NCBI RefSeq assembly: GCF_008831285.2
Contig: NC_045138.2
Span: 124,001-188,000, forward strand
From: Nymphaea colorata
Lineage: Eukaryota; Streptophyta; Magnoliopsida; Nymphaeales; Nymphaeaceae
Length of the DNA: 64,000 nucleotides
Direction of reading: 5' to 3'
Part shown: piece by piece, positions 24,940 to 36,868 of the stretch
How positions within the stretch are numbered: position 1 is the stretch's first letter
How the letters are laid out: each line of letters opens with the position of its first letter
The notes under the pieces: model-generated
The model's input: the letters and a program-made list of their open reading frames with translations, nothing else
What the model was told of the DNA's origin: nothing
Database searches by the model: none
Translations under genes and position numbers: made by a program

Positions 24940-25560
24940 TGCTTTCCTGGGATCTAGATCTCAGATCCCAAGATATTTGAGTCAGACCCCGTTCCATCTG
25001 ATCTCGAGATTTTGGCCACATACTAGTATTTCAAATCCTCATTATTATGTAGATCTGAAATCCACTGTTGGTTTACCCTGTAGACCTCACATGGTAATGA
25101 GCAAGCTAGTACTCACCATTGGGTAAAAACGAAGATCTGAAATCCTCTGTATGTGGCCAAAGCCAAAACGTTGGATCTGAAGCTGGATTTGGGGACAGGA
25201 TGCATGATTTTAAATCCACAGATCTGGAAGATGAAAAATGGCCCCTAAAGGGGATCGAAGACAGGAAACTTGAATTGTTTAAGAGTGTGTTTGTTTCACT
25301 GCAGATGTCATCTGAGATCAAGAGGATCTCAAATCTATAAAGCAGCTACAAACACAAGCAAATGAACTCACGGAGTGCGTTGGCCTCCTCATGGAGTTCT
25401 GGTTAGGTTGGACATCCTCCCCATCCAACTTTAAATCCATGGTTTTTAACACGTAATATAGGTTTAAGATCCACAATGTCAAGATCCTCAATTTGTTTAA
25501 ACTGAAGATCATATAGTGCACATCTTTCAATGCAGTCTCGAATATGAGAACCAAAGCTAT
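24940..25560. repeat. GATCTNAAATCC-rich repeat region (family C)
   Basis: Recurring phrases such as GATCTAGATCTCAGATCCC, AGATCTGAAATCCACTG and TTAAATCCATGG. Similar text appears at 36870-37010, 37200-37445, 43085-43440, 49125-49150 and 60880-61170. The boundaries are not clear. Confidence 0.4.
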
Positions 25561-25714
25561 CAAGCACTAGCTAATGGATTTTTTTACTATTAAAAAACAT
25601 TATTTAAGTAAGAAAACAACTAGCTTAATATATGTTTCTCATCAAATCGCTCTTAAGATCATATCCATAAGGTTAGAGTTCAAAAAAAATATTTTAATAA
25701 TTAATTTCAATAGG

Positions 25715-26244
<530 letters not shown>

Positions 26245-26342
26245 GGGCAGAGGCAGAAATTTTTCACTAGGGGGCCGAACTATAGTTTCAAAATTTTGAC
26301 AGTGCTGAAATATAATTGTTTAAAATTTGTATATAAGCCATG
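26245..26342 (-). mobile_element. Family A repeat, copy 2 (partial)
   Basis: GGGCAGAGGCAGAAATTTTTC then AGGGGGCCGAACTATAGTTT. Only one end is present. Confidence 0.55.
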
Positions 26343-26892
26343 TGAGAAGTACCTGAGTTTTCGTAATAGAATTCACACTTGTGGACACAATTCAACTCTT
26401 AAATCAAAGAGACCTATTAGATATAATACACAAGTAAGATCCATAGAAAGGTATAAGCCCATACACATCACAAGGCAGTAAACAAGGACAAACCTTCACA
26501 CCGATAGAAAACCTGGAAACTTACAAATAAATCTCTTATCGTCATGCAAGTTGAGATATAAATTCCACCCACCTGGCAATAGTAAGCATACACTTCTCCA
26601 AAAGAAACTACAAGAATTGTGTATACGCACCTACAATCAGACATAAAGTAAAGTAGATCAATTTAACAATGTGCTCAGACTAAAAAAGGCAACCTATGGA
26701 TCCAAACAATCCCCTCAAGCTTGAGGTACTGATCTTCATACGACACTTGAAAAAATAGCATTCAAAAAATTAGCTTCCTATTCATCAAAAAAGTACAATG
26801 ACCATTGGCAAAGGTTCCGACCATTTTTGGTGTTATGAAAATTATTGGATACAGAAAAGGAGCCAATCCATGTGATGGACACCTACTTAAAC

Positions 26893-27190
26893 AGATTTGG
26901 CATCAAAGACCTATAGCAATTGATTAGATTCTTTGTGGAAAAAGAAGTTTTACACTAAAATGGAGGCTCTTCTTGACTTCGATGAATAAGCTTTTGACAT
27001 CTTGAAGAATATTGGGGTACATGGCAGTGAGCTAGTTGATACTCCAATTGATGAAAAAAGGTAAGAATGGCTAGCAGGAAGACTCCTATCCCTTACAGTC
27101 AAGGCCTGACCTTTGTCTTTGTAGTTGGGATAGCCAATCAAGCCAGGTATGATCTTAATGAATATCATACGACCCTTGTAAACCAAATTC
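26893..27190 (+). pseudogene. Copia reverse-transcriptase relic
   Basis: A broken reading frame first gives RFGIKDL, then a stop, then LIRFF, which fits the copia stretch just after the YVDD motif. A shifted frame from about 26960 gives ILKNIGVHGSELVDTP and, after further stops, AGRLLSL, fitting the segment before the RNase H domain. At least four stops or shifts. It is older than the complete element that starts 500 bases downstream and has no LTRs I could define. Confidence 0.55.
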
Positions 27191-27708
27191 TCATGCATGT
27201 ATAGAATCCCTTCAAGGCAGAGAATGCCCTTAATAATACTAGTGCATAATAAAAATTGAATGCAACTTAGTCGCAAACTGAGCTAATCAACTCCACATGG
27301 AATCTGTGCAGTGGCTTCTAGAATTATACGAACCCACTTGGGTAAGGTCACTCATTATTGAAGTGGGTCTAAATGTTGAATTACCTCTTAAAGCGTACTA
27401 TGACGGTCAGAATCATATCTGCATTATAATGAACTCAGTTTACCATGATAACTAAACACAACCCCAAAAAGAAAGAGAAAATAAAATACAAGTAACTTGC
27501 TTATGTACTACCTAATGGAATTGCGAAGAGTCAATAAGAAGAATTCTCAAGCATCCATGCCTCACTCGAGGGGGGAGTTCTTCTCAGTGGTGTATCAATA
27601 TCTTGCTACCAATGTTCGATTGAGCCTTTCCTTACCAAGGGAGATACCAAATAGTACCTTCTTGAGACCATATACTGTTGTATCTACCTGCTGTTCTAGC
27701 TTCCTAAT
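27191..27708. other. Flank of the copia insertion
   Basis: Mostly noncoding. May include further debris of the copia relic before it. Confidence 0.4.
27704..27708. other. Left target-site duplication (CTAAT)
   Basis: CTAAT before the left LTR and CTTAT (33486-33490) after the right LTR differ at one position, as expected for a decayed 5-bp duplication of a Ty1/copia insertion. Confidence 0.55.
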
Positions 27709-28021
27709 TGATAAAATGACGATGGCCGAAGATCACAATGAAAGATTTCCTCCTAAAATCAAGCAATCAGCTGAAGATCAAGATAGAAGATCTCTTCCTA
27801 AAATCAAGCAGTGGGCTGAGGATAACAATGAAGAATCAATTCTTAAAATCAAGCAATCGATTTGTGGATCCCTGCTGTAAACACCAACTATAAATATGAA
27901 TAAAGAACTCTCTCATATTCATTGAGAAAGAGAGAGGTTTCCATTTGTCATGGATGTAGGCTGAGTTTAGCCGAACCACGTTAATTGTTTTGAGTGTTCT
28001 CTATTGTTTTTTGTTTTTATA
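27709..28021 (+). repeat. Left LTR of the copia element
   Basis: 313 bases, starting TGATAAAATGACGATGG and ending TTGTTTTTATA. It contains three 45-bp tandem units (27728-27862), a TATA box (CTATAAATATG, 27888-27898) and an AATAAAG at 27899-27905. It ends TATA where most plant LTRs end CA. Confidence 0.93.
27728..27862 (+). repeat. Three 45-bp tandem repeats in U3 of the LTR
   Basis: Units 27728-27772, 27773-27817 and 27818-27862, each starting GA[AG]GAT and containing AAAATCAAGCA near the end. All three also occur in the right LTR (33192-33326). They lie just upstream of the TATA box, where LTR enhancers are usually found. Confidence 0.9.
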
Positions 28022-28033
28022 TGGTATCAGAGC
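28022..28033 (+). other. Primer-binding site (tRNA-iMet)
   Basis: TGGTATCAGAGC, the standard complement of the 3' end of plant initiator tRNA-Met, directly follows the left LTR. Confidence 0.95.
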
Positions 28034-28574
28034 TAAAGGCATCAGCCAAAGCTCCCGTTTTTAGACCTGCGATTGATGAATTCTTGCTAGTGTCTGAAAG
28101 TTGTGCGTCCCTTCTTCGCTGCAGCCTCACGTTTCACCATTTCAGAAAGTCGTGCGTCTGTCCTTCGCTGCAGTTTTTCATCTTTTCCTCATTAATGTCA
28201 CTGGTAGAATTCTTGCTAGTATTGGAAAGTTGTGTGTCTCTCCCTCGCTGCAGCCTCACATTTCACTTTTTCGAAAAGGCATGTGTCCCCTTTTTCGCTG
28301 CAGCCTCGTTTCCTAGTGCACTTTCCTTTCACCACTTTCTTCTCTGGCTGCATCCTATTTCGCAGGCGACGTTCTGTTTCTTTGGCATTACAGCAAGATT
28401 CAAACCTGATCTGAGACAGAAGAAGAGTTTCTCCAGCGAAGAAAAAGAGGGTGGAAACTGAATTTGGGATTGTCGGACTGGTGTGTTACTTGAACTCCTT
28501 CTCTGAGGTACCTACCTCTGTCGCTGCTTGGTTAATATACTTTGTTATCTATGAGGCAAATCGTTGTGGATATC
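28034..28574 (+). repeat. Leader of the copia element with internal repeats
   Basis: Untranslated leader. GAATTCTTGCTAGT followed by GAAAGTTGTG and TCGCTGCAGCCTCAC occurs at about 28078 and again at 28207, a period of 129 bases, with a related half-period copy between them. Short open frames here only reflect the repeat. Confidence 0.7.
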
Positions 28575-29465
28575 ATGGCTGCTGTAAATTCGACTGAGTC
28601 TGGCTCAACAGTAGCTCCTGTCCCTAATCCAGGAACTCAAGGGAATGCTTTTTCCAGTCTAGTTTCTGATAGATTGGACAAAAGCAATTATTTGCTATGG
28701 CGCTTACAAATTACTAGTGTGATAAAAAGTCAAGGCATATTGAGGTACGTTAATGGCTCTTTTAATGCTCCACCCGAATATCTTAATGTTGATCAAACTA
28801 AGCCGAATCCAGAATATGATACATGGGAACGTGCAGACCAGTTAGCCTTGAGTTGGATTATGGCGACTGTGTCTGAAACCATTTTACCTCAGCTAATTTC
28901 CTACACCTCGGCCCATCAAGCTTGGTGTGCTCTTGAACAACAATATGCCTCACAGTCTAACTTAAGGATCATTAAGTTGAAACGTGATTCACAAAATGTG
29001 AAAAAGGGAGACATGCTCATGGCTGATTACTTAAATCACGTTAAGTTTCTGTATGACTCTTTAGCTGTTGTCATTCATGTGATTTCTGATTCATATCTGG
29101 TTCTTTATACTCTGAATGGCTTATCGAGTGAATATGAAGTGTTTATCACCACTGTTACCACTTTCAAGCAATTGCTAAGTTTTTTCGAAATTTTTGATAT
29201 GCTGGTCACTCAAGAAAATCGTCTTCGCATTCTTACGCCACCATCATATAATAACAGTGACTCCTCCGTTGTCGCCTTTGTTGCCCAACGTAGGTGAGGT
29301 CGAGGTAACTTCAACTATGCAAGAGGAAGAGGTAATGGTCGCAATGGTGGCCACAGCCGCAAAAATAATAATTATGGCAATGGTGGGCGTGGAAACAATA
29401 CTCTCAACACCAACTTCAAATCTGCTCAATGAGTCATTTGCCAATATAGTGGTCACATAAACCAT
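28575..29465 (+). pseudogene. Copia gag, with stops in the nucleocapsid part
   Basis: ATG at 28575 (MAAVNSTESG), followed by the copia gag core with NYLLWRLQITSVI, LSWIMATVSE and LMADYLNHVKFLYDSLA. An in-frame TGA at 29295 falls in the Arg/Gly/Asn-rich region before the zinc knuckle. A second TGA at 29430 stands where the first knuckle cysteine is expected. The rest of the knuckle (VICQYSGH then MARQC) is readable in the same frame. Confidence 0.9.
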
Positions 29466-29756
29466 ATGGCTCGCCAATGTTACAATATACCAAAGGGATT
29501 TATGGCTATGGCACTTAATGTTGGAGTTAATACAAGTCAAGTCAATACTGATGCATCTCCCTCTAATACGACTAATGATAGTCAAGAGTGGTACCTTGAT
29601 ACAGGACCCACCCACCACATGACCAACACCAATCAGTCGGTGCAAGGTACTATTTCTTACTCTGGATTTGATTCTGTTGTTGTAGGTAGTGGAGAAAGAC
29701 TTGCTATTAGAAGTATTGGTAATGTGTCGCTGCCATCTAAAAATACTTCACCTTAA
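29466..29756 (+). pseudogene. Copia protease region
   Basis: Same frame as gag. The active-site phrase is WYLDTGPTHHMT (Asp-Thr-Gly) at about 29591-29626. The frame ends at TAA 29754-29756, and the following text continues in another frame, so a small indel lies at about 29750-29765. Confidence 0.85.
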
Positions 29757-29764
29757 AGAATGTT

Positions 29765-31040
29765 TTGCATGTGCCGACATTACAAAAGAACTTACTTTCT
29801 GTGGCCAAGTTTACTAAGGACAACACTTGCAAAACGGAATTCACACCTCATGGTTTTACTATTAATAATCTGCAAATGGGGGAGATAATGCACATAGGAC
29901 TTCTTAAAGAAGGATTATACTCGTGGTCGAATGCTCTTGGAGACACTGCAGCTGTTGGGACAAGGAATAAAGTGCAACATGAAGGTTGCAAAAGCTATCT
30001 TTCTATTTCAAATGGAGTCGTTGACACTTCTGTAGGGGACTCTAATAAGTTATTTGATTTATGGCATACACGCTTGAGACATGCTAATGTTTATTTGATG
30101 AATAAAATGATTGCATCAAGATTGATTTCTGCTGATTCTATGCATAAAAATAAAGTGTGTTTTATTTATGCTTTAGCCAAGATGCATCAATTACTTTTCC
30201 CTAGAGCAGATTTCAAGGCTTCCGCTCCTTTAGAAATGCTTCATGCATATCTATGGGGACCTTTCTCATGCACATCTAGGAAAGGCTACAACTATTCTTT
30301 GGTGATAGTAGATGATTACTCATGTTTTACATGGATCTTTTCTTTAATAAAAAAATCAGATACTTTCGCTTACTTTCAGAATTTTCACAAAATTGTGAGC
30401 AACAACTTGAACAGAAAGTGAAAATCTTTCATAGTGATTCTGATGGAGAATTCTTGAGTCACGCTTTTTTTTATTATCTTAATGTTCAAGGCATTCGACG
30501 ATGGCTTTCGTGTCTGCACACACCACAACAAAATGGCATTGCAGAGCGAAAGCATCGACATATTGTGGAAATGGGATTGAGTATGCTCATCCAAGCAAGT
30601 ATGCCCACACGTTTTTGGATTGATGCTTTCAAAATGGCGGTTTACATTATCAATCGGTTACCTATAATTGACATGCAGAAGGTGACACCATATAAAAAGA
30701 TACTTGGTGAAAAACCCCAACTTGTTAAGGTTTTTGGATGCACTGTTTACCCTCTTGCTGGGCCTCAACATAAATCCAAACTTGCACCAAAATCTTATGC
30801 TTGCATTTTTCTTGGCTATGCTAAATGTCATAAAGGTTACATCTGCTATAATCCCTTAGACAAACATGCCATCATATCTAGACATGTCTTATTTGATGAA
30901 AGTACATTTCTTTATTCAGGTATTTCTCCACCAACCACCACCAACGAAATTATCCAATGGCTAGCGTCCAATCATACCGATCCACCAATAGTCAAGCCTC
31001 TTATTTCTCTGCCAAACCCTTGTTCCAACATTATTGAACC
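29765..31040 (+). pseudogene. Copia integrase, frameshifted
   Basis: The GAG-pre-integrase zinc region has LWHTRLRH, but the second of its two cysteines reads Tyr (VCFIYAL). In the core, the first catalytic Asp of the DD-E triad is replaced by Tyr (codon 30248-30250, in LHAYLWGP). The second Asp (FHSDSDGEF) and the Glu (NGIAERKHRH) remain. A frameshift lies between about 30322 and 30421. The C-terminal part (VFGCTVYPLA, CIFLGYAKCHKGY) follows in the new frame. Confidence 0.9.
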
Positions 31041-31269
31041 ATGTAACCCAAATCCTAGCAATCAAGATACGGAACCTACACCTAGTAGCATTGAAACCAA
31101 TGTTGAACACAATGAACCTCTTCGTCAACCTGAACTTCAACCACCACCATCACATGCCAACCATATCAAGAGTCACTCTATGGTCACTAGATCTCAAGAT
31201 GGGACGCGAAGACCCAAATTTTTCCCTTATCTTAGTGAAACAAAGACCCCTATCAAAGACTATGAACCC

Positions 31270-32392
31270 ATAAATTTGCAAGCAGCTCAAAAAGATTTTA
31301 GGTGGGTCGATGACATGACTAGTGAAATCTATGCTCTTCATAACGATAAAACTTGGGAATTGGTACCTTGTCAGCCTCATGGTAATGTTGTGGGTTGCCG
31401 ATGGATGTACAAGGTCAAACAACATGCAGATGGCTCAGTGGCACGATTCAAGGCTCGTCTTGTAGCCAAAGGGTATAGTCAAAGAGAATATATTGATTAT
31501 TCAGAAACTTTCAACCCAGTCATTAAACCTACTACTATCCATTTGGTTTTATCTATTGATACCAGACAGGGATGGATTATTCACCAACTGGATGTGAATA
31601 ATGTCTTTTTGCGTGACACACTAAAGGAAGGAGTATATATGAGTCAACCACCAGGATTTGTAGACAATGATCACCCTGATTATGTGTGTCAATTGAAGAA
31701 GTCTCTATATGGACTTAAGCAAGCTCCTCGAGCATGGTTTGAAAGTTTGAGCACATATCTCATATCTAAAGGATTTGCAGGGTCCAAATCTGATTCGTCT
31801 CTGTTTGTATATACTTTGTCATCATGCATTGTGTATATTCTCATATTGTAGATAATGATCATCCTGATTATGTGTGCCAATTGAAGAAGTCTTTATATGG
31901 ACTTAAGCAAGCTCCTCGAGCATGGTTTGAAAGTTTGAGCACATATCTCATATCTAAAGGATTTGCAGGGTCCAAATTTGATTCGTCTCTGTTCGTATAT
32001 ACTTTGTCATCATGCATTGTGTACATTCTCATATTGTAGATAATGATCACCCTGATTATGTGTGCAAATTGAAGAAGTTTCTATATAGACTTAAGCAAGT
32101 TCCTCGAGCATGGTTTGAAAGTTTGAGCACATATCTCATATCTAAAGGATTTGTAGGATCCAGATCTGATTCGTCTCTGTTCGCATATACTTCTCCATCA
32201 TGCATTGTGTACATTCTCATATATGTTGATGACTTTATTTTAAAAAGAAACTCCCCACTTGAGACACAAAACATCATTCATGAGATAAGTAACAAATTCT
32301 CCATCAAGGATTTGGGAAAGTTTCACTACTTTCTTGGGATAGAAGTTGAATATAATGGATCTGATATTTATCTCCCACAAAAAAATACATAA
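31270..32392 (+). pseudogene. Copia reverse transcriptase, internally triplicated
   Basis: Starts near WVDDMTSEIYALHNDKTWELV, with [32 protein letters not shown] and, after two extra copies of a 188-bp block, the catalytic YVDD at 32222-32233, then KDLGKFHYFLGIEV. The frame ends at TAG 31849 at the first block junction and again at TAA 32390. Confidence 0.92.
31661..32224 (+). repeat. 188-bp tandem triplication within RT
   Basis: Units 31661-31848, 31849-32036 and 32037-32224, each starting TAGA[CT]AATGATCA. Units 1 and 2 differ at about 7 positions, units 2 and 3 at about twice that. As 188 is not a multiple of three, each extra unit shifts the frame and adds a TAG at its start. Confidence 0.95.
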
Positions 32393-32679
32393 GTGACATC
32401 TTTGCTAGAGCTTAAATGGGAGAAGCCAAAGCCATTGTCATACCAGCTGCTTCTAACATATCCCTTTCAAAATTTGAAGGAGAAAAACTCAAGGAGTATA
32501 GAAGCATTGTGGGCACACTTTAATATGTGATCCTCACACGTCTAGACATTGTATATGCAGTCAACAAGGCAAGTCAATTTTTTCATGAACCCATTAATCT
32601 TCACTGGACACATGTAAAACGGATCCTTCGTTATCTTCAAGGAACTCGAGCTTATGGTCTACATATAAAAGCATCCCCA

Positions 32680-33110
32680 CATTGAAAACTTGAAGCATAT
32701 TCAGATGCTGATTGGGCCGGTTATTCTGATGACAGAAGATCCACAAATGGATTTGTCACTATGTTGGGTGGAAAAATAATATCTTGGAGATCAAACAAAC
32801 AACATATAGTAGCTTGTTCAAGTACAGAGGTAGAATATAAGGCAATAGCAGGAGCTACTGTAGAACTTACATGGCTAAGGCACCTTCTCAACAACTTACA
32901 GTTCCCACTACATGATGTCCCTATATTAAAGTCTGATAATTTGGGAGCTACCTATCTTGCAGTCAATCATGTTTTTCATGCACTAACAAAACATATCGAA
33001 ATATATTTTCACTTTGTTAGAGAAAAAGTCAGTAAAGGAGAAATTTAAGTTGAATTTGTCAAATTTGAACATCAGATAACAGATATTTTAACTAAGCCAT
33101 TACCAGGGCC
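32680..33110 (+). pseudogene. Copia RNase H region
   Basis: Carries AYSDADWAGYSDDRRSTNGF, LGGKIISWRSNKQHIVACSS and TEVEYKAIAGATVE, all typical of the copia RNase H. A TGA precedes the first motif (near 32684), TAA ends the frame at 33046-33048, and ITDILTKPLPG follows in the same frame. Confidence 0.9.
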
Positions 33111-33160
33111 GAGGTTCATTCTCTCAAAGACAAACTCAATCTTGTTGACACAAGTATTGG

Positions 33161-33172
33161 TTTGAGGGGGCA
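33161..33172 (+). other. Polypurine tract
   Basis: TTTGAGGGGGCA stands directly before the right LTR, the usual plus-strand primer position. Confidence 0.85.
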
Positions 33173-33485
33173 TGATAAAATGACGATGGCTGAAGATCAC
33201 AATGAATGATCTCCTCCTAAAATCAAGCAATCAGCTGAAGATCAAGATAGAAGATCTCTTCCTAAAATCAAGTAGTGGACTGAGGATAACGATGAAGAAT
33301 CAATTCCTAAAATCAAGCAATCGATTTGTGGATCCCTGCTGTAAACTCCAACTATAAATATCAATAAAGAACTCTCTCATATTCATTGAGAAAGAGAGAG
33401 GTTTCCCTTTGTCGTGGATGTAGGCTTAGTTTAGCTCAACCCCGTTAATTGTTTTGAGTGTTCTCTACTATTTTTTGTTTTTATA
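33173..33485 (+). repeat. Right LTR of the copia element
   Basis: 313 bases, the same length as the left LTR, with no indel between them. Differences are scattered substitutions. Confidence 0.93.
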
Positions 33486-35711
33486 CTTATCTCATCTTGT
33501 AAACTATTATTATTGTCAAGACAAAGACAACTAATACTCCTCGTAGACGTATGGTGAGTAAAATCACACATCCTTGTGTTCTCCTGTGCATTGTACGTGT
33601 CTTATCCTCTTCATATGCTCATTTTCCTCATAGATTTTGTGAACATTACCTTTTGTTCAACCAGATTAACTCCTAACTATAGGTACCTTTTTCATTCGTA
33701 TGTAACATAAGGTTTGACGCTGCCATGCTTAGTCTGCAGTTTCATTCTTATACAAAAACAATGAATTGAACTTTAAACTTTTGGTTCAGTGTCATGGAAA
33801 ACTACCAAGTTCTTTGGTGCATGCTCAAACATTAGTTTTGTGGTTTCCCATCTGTCTAAAACCTCTAAGTAGTCGTCCTTGCATGCCAGGAAAGATTACT
33901 CATTGCTTCATGCTTGTGGTGAGGGATGAAACACATTAAAGTTTCGACCTCTTTAAGCTTGAAAAGATTCAAGAGAGCTCAACTGGAAATATGATTGTGT
34001 GAGTGCCTTTGTCTGTAGCTCTGCCTAACTGGAAAAAGGTCAGTCAGCTTTAAGTCCTTTAAGTGAAAGCGATCAAGGGCTAAAGATTCTCCAATTCCAG
34101 CTTGCAAAATACATGCACACTCTCACACATACAGGCACAGACCTGCAATAAGTAAAAGAAAAGTACCATTTATAGTTAATTTATGCAGAAGCTGAGATTG
34201 ATATGTGAAACCTAAAACTTAAAATGCCAATCATAAGATTTTCCTTCACATAGCCCTGATAATGGGATTTGTAGTTATGCTTGTGTTCTTCTAGTTGCAT
34301 CAGTGCAGCCTAAACATCCAGTAATCTTACTGGAGTCAGAAAGTGGTGCAGTATAGTTTACCTGTGAGTTAGAGAATTAAGAATCTAAGGCAGATTACAC
34401 CAGGATCTCATTTTCAGGGGAGTTTTACAATCTCTCTCTCTGTGTGTGTGTGTGTGGAAAACAAAGACAGAAGAAAAGGTTTCATGGTAATTGTCCACTG
34501 GACAATGTATGTTGATATTTTTTAAACAACTATTGTTATCAGTTTATCACACCTTAGCTACTCAGATTGGTGCTGACTTAATTACCCATGCTGATCTTCA
34601 GTAAGTTGCATTATGTTGGGGTGGAATTCATGCGCTTCCAAGAATTTCTCCTCGATGAGTAGATTTTCCAAATGAGAAAGGAAAAGGTATCAGAAGGCTT
34701 TACATCCAAAGGAGACGACAAAAATTCACTGCAAATCTTTCATCAACTACAAAATTTCTCTTACATTATCAACAAAGTTGCTACCCAACAAAATTTGAGT
34801 GGTCTAAAAGATCAGATCAACAATAGCAACAACAATAGTACTATTATATTCACATGTATTGTAGGTGCTGAATATGATGGATTAGCAAAGACCCGTTCCA
34901 TCATTCATAGTCAAGTGCTTCCAAAGGTCTGTCTGCCAGCTTGCCCTAGTGAATGGAAGAAGGAGAAAAAGGAAAAAGAAGTTGCTAGCATGTGAAGCCA
35001 AGATAAAGGCCTCCAACATTAGGTCAAGGATTTTGCCTACCTTGTCCCCAAAACAAGATAGAGTTCCCGTCTTCTTCTTCTTGTTCCTTTCATCATACTC
35101 TGACCAAAATTTGCAGTAATTTAGTGCTGCTGGAAAACTCCAAACCCCTGTTGAAAGTCAAGTGATTATGTCTGCAGTTCTCTGCCGTTGTACAATAGGA
35201 CTAGCTGGGCTGTTGAAAAACAGGGACAAGGTTTTCCGTGCTTCTGAAAACATCATGATTTTGTCAATGATATCTGAACAAATCTGGTTTTTTCAATACA
35301 TAATTGCACAATTGAAGATGACCCACTATTATATTCACTCTCTATTTGTAGTTAAGATCAATATCTCACTAAGTTTTTCAGGGTTCCAGGAACAAAAGGT
35401 TTTTCAAATAGATCACCCAAAGGGTACTTGATTTTGTTGCATCTCAAAAAATTTTGGCTCGAGATGTAGGAAAAGTCTGGAAGAAAGCTGTGGCTCTTGG
35501 AAGTTGATTATTCCAAAGTCTAAAATCCCACAGCCTATGGAAGAATTTCTAATGCAAAGTTAGGCACTGCACTGAGTTGCACTGTAACATTCATAAAGTT
35601 ATTCTAATTGAAAGTGGAGGAAGTTAGCTGATACCTATATCAAGCTTGTCTTAAGCTGTTGGAGGTAATACTTAAATTGGGTGATGGTAAAAGGACCAAT
35701 TTCATTGTTGT
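33486..35711. other. Intergenic DNA, nothing recognised
   Basis: Open frames at 34672-34995 and 35162-35431 have no domain and poor coding character. A short (CT)n(GT)n run lies at 34432-34456. Confidence 0.5.
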
Positions 35712-36082
35712 CACCATAGTCACAAATAACGTTTCGGAGTTCTAAATGGTGAGGTTTTCTCAGGTATAATACAGCGACCTTGAAAAAAGTGAGAAAAATA
35801 CAGAAAAAATATGTTAAATTTTTAAAATTTTTAAAAAATAGAAAATAAAATAAGTGAAAAACTAGATTTGCAACAAATAAAAGGTAAAAAATAAAAAAAA
35901 AACTGTTTGGCATTAAAAACTGAAAAATGTGAAAAAAAAAGTCGAAAAAGTGTGTTAAAAACGCTTTTTTTCGTTTTGAACGTTTTTTAATGTGTTTTTT
36001 TAGTTTTAAACGAAAATTTATTTTATCACATTTTTTTTTAGTTTTTTTTCAAAAAAAAATGTGTTTGTTGTGACTATGAACG
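35712..36082 (+). mobile_element. Family E element, copy 1
   Basis: Starts CACCATAGTCACAAATAACG and ends TTGTTGTGACTATGAACG, so GTTCATAGTCAC-type ends are inverted. The middle is almost pure A/T with AAAACGCTTTTTTTCG-type palindromes. Probably a MITE. Confidence 0.6.
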
Positions 36083-36868
36083 TCACCATAGTTACTATAC
36101 TGAAGAACTAGTCAGATTTAAATATACCTAGCACAAGCCCTGAGGAGATGCATATGGATAATTTTTCGAAACATGTGAGTTTGGCCCCCATAAAACTTTC
36201 AAAAAGTAGGTATTGGCATCTATGGAAACTTATGAAAAATTATATTCAGTGTATCACGTGACAATTTGTGCCCCCAAGGGCAAAATCCTAGCTCCGCCCC
36301 TATTGCATATACCAATGGAGGCTCACATTTCGGGGTTTTTTAAACCAAGTTTTCAGAAAACTGGATTAGATGAGGGTGTCATCCAAACGCCCCCGAAAGA
36401 AAAACATAAAATACTGTAATTCTGATGACTTCAGGAGCCACATATACCTGGATCTATGTACAGTATATATTTGACAACAAGCTTTTAAATATTTCAAAAA
36501 GATTTGTTCTAAAGTTCTTAAAAAAAATTCAAAAGTTTTCCCCTTTTCTAGTTTTGTCATTATAAACGGAAAGAAGTTCAAAGGCATAAAGTAAAGTTCA
36601 TGAAGCAGTCACTAGTTGCCATGACTGGTCCACCAAATAGTAGTGTGAAGTATAAAACATCTAAGAGTCAATATGGATCCATATCAACAGTGTCTCCATG
36701 ATGGTAGCTTCAGGAAAAATGTACAAATCTATCACGAGCAAGTGTATGTATAAGGGACACCTGCTTCTAGAACTCAAGACTCTTAAAAAAGGCATTCGGT
36801 GACATATAATCTTATTTTTTGTCTCTTGCATGTCTCTTCGAGGGCATTATCTTAGAATATATGATCGT
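36083..36868. other. Intergenic DNA with a CTAGCTCCGCCCCT end
   Basis: 36288-36302 reads TAGCTCCGCCCCTAT, the end sequence shared by family A and hAT-like elements, preceded by GCCCCCAAGGGC. A truncated element probably lies at about 36180-36302. Nothing else recognised. Confidence 0.35.

Larger units (their letters stand above)
27709..33485 (+). mobile_element. Ty1/copia LTR retrotransposon, full structure, decayed
   Basis: A 5777-base element with, in order, left LTR, primer-binding site, long leader, gag, protease, integrase, reverse transcriptase, RNase H, polypurine tract and right LTR. The order integrase before reverse transcriptase defines Ty1/copia. The short LTR and RT wording suggest the Ale/Retrofit or Ivana lineage, unproven. 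By my count the LTRs differ at about 17 of 313 positions (about 5%), so the insertion is some millions of years old at usual plant rates. The coding part has several stops and shifts and an internal triplication, so it cannot move on its own. Confidence 0.95.

Noticed and set aside
27497-27880. 127-codon frame across the left LTR border
   Set aside because: The repeated PKIKQ-like text comes from the 45-bp LTR repeats. The frame starts outside the element.
29244-29645. 133-codon minus-strand frame in the copia element
   Set aside because: Antisense shadow of the gag/protease region.
27709-33485. Intact, potentially active retrotransposon
   Set aside because: At least three in-frame stops, frameshifts, a lost catalytic residue and the RT triplication rule it out.
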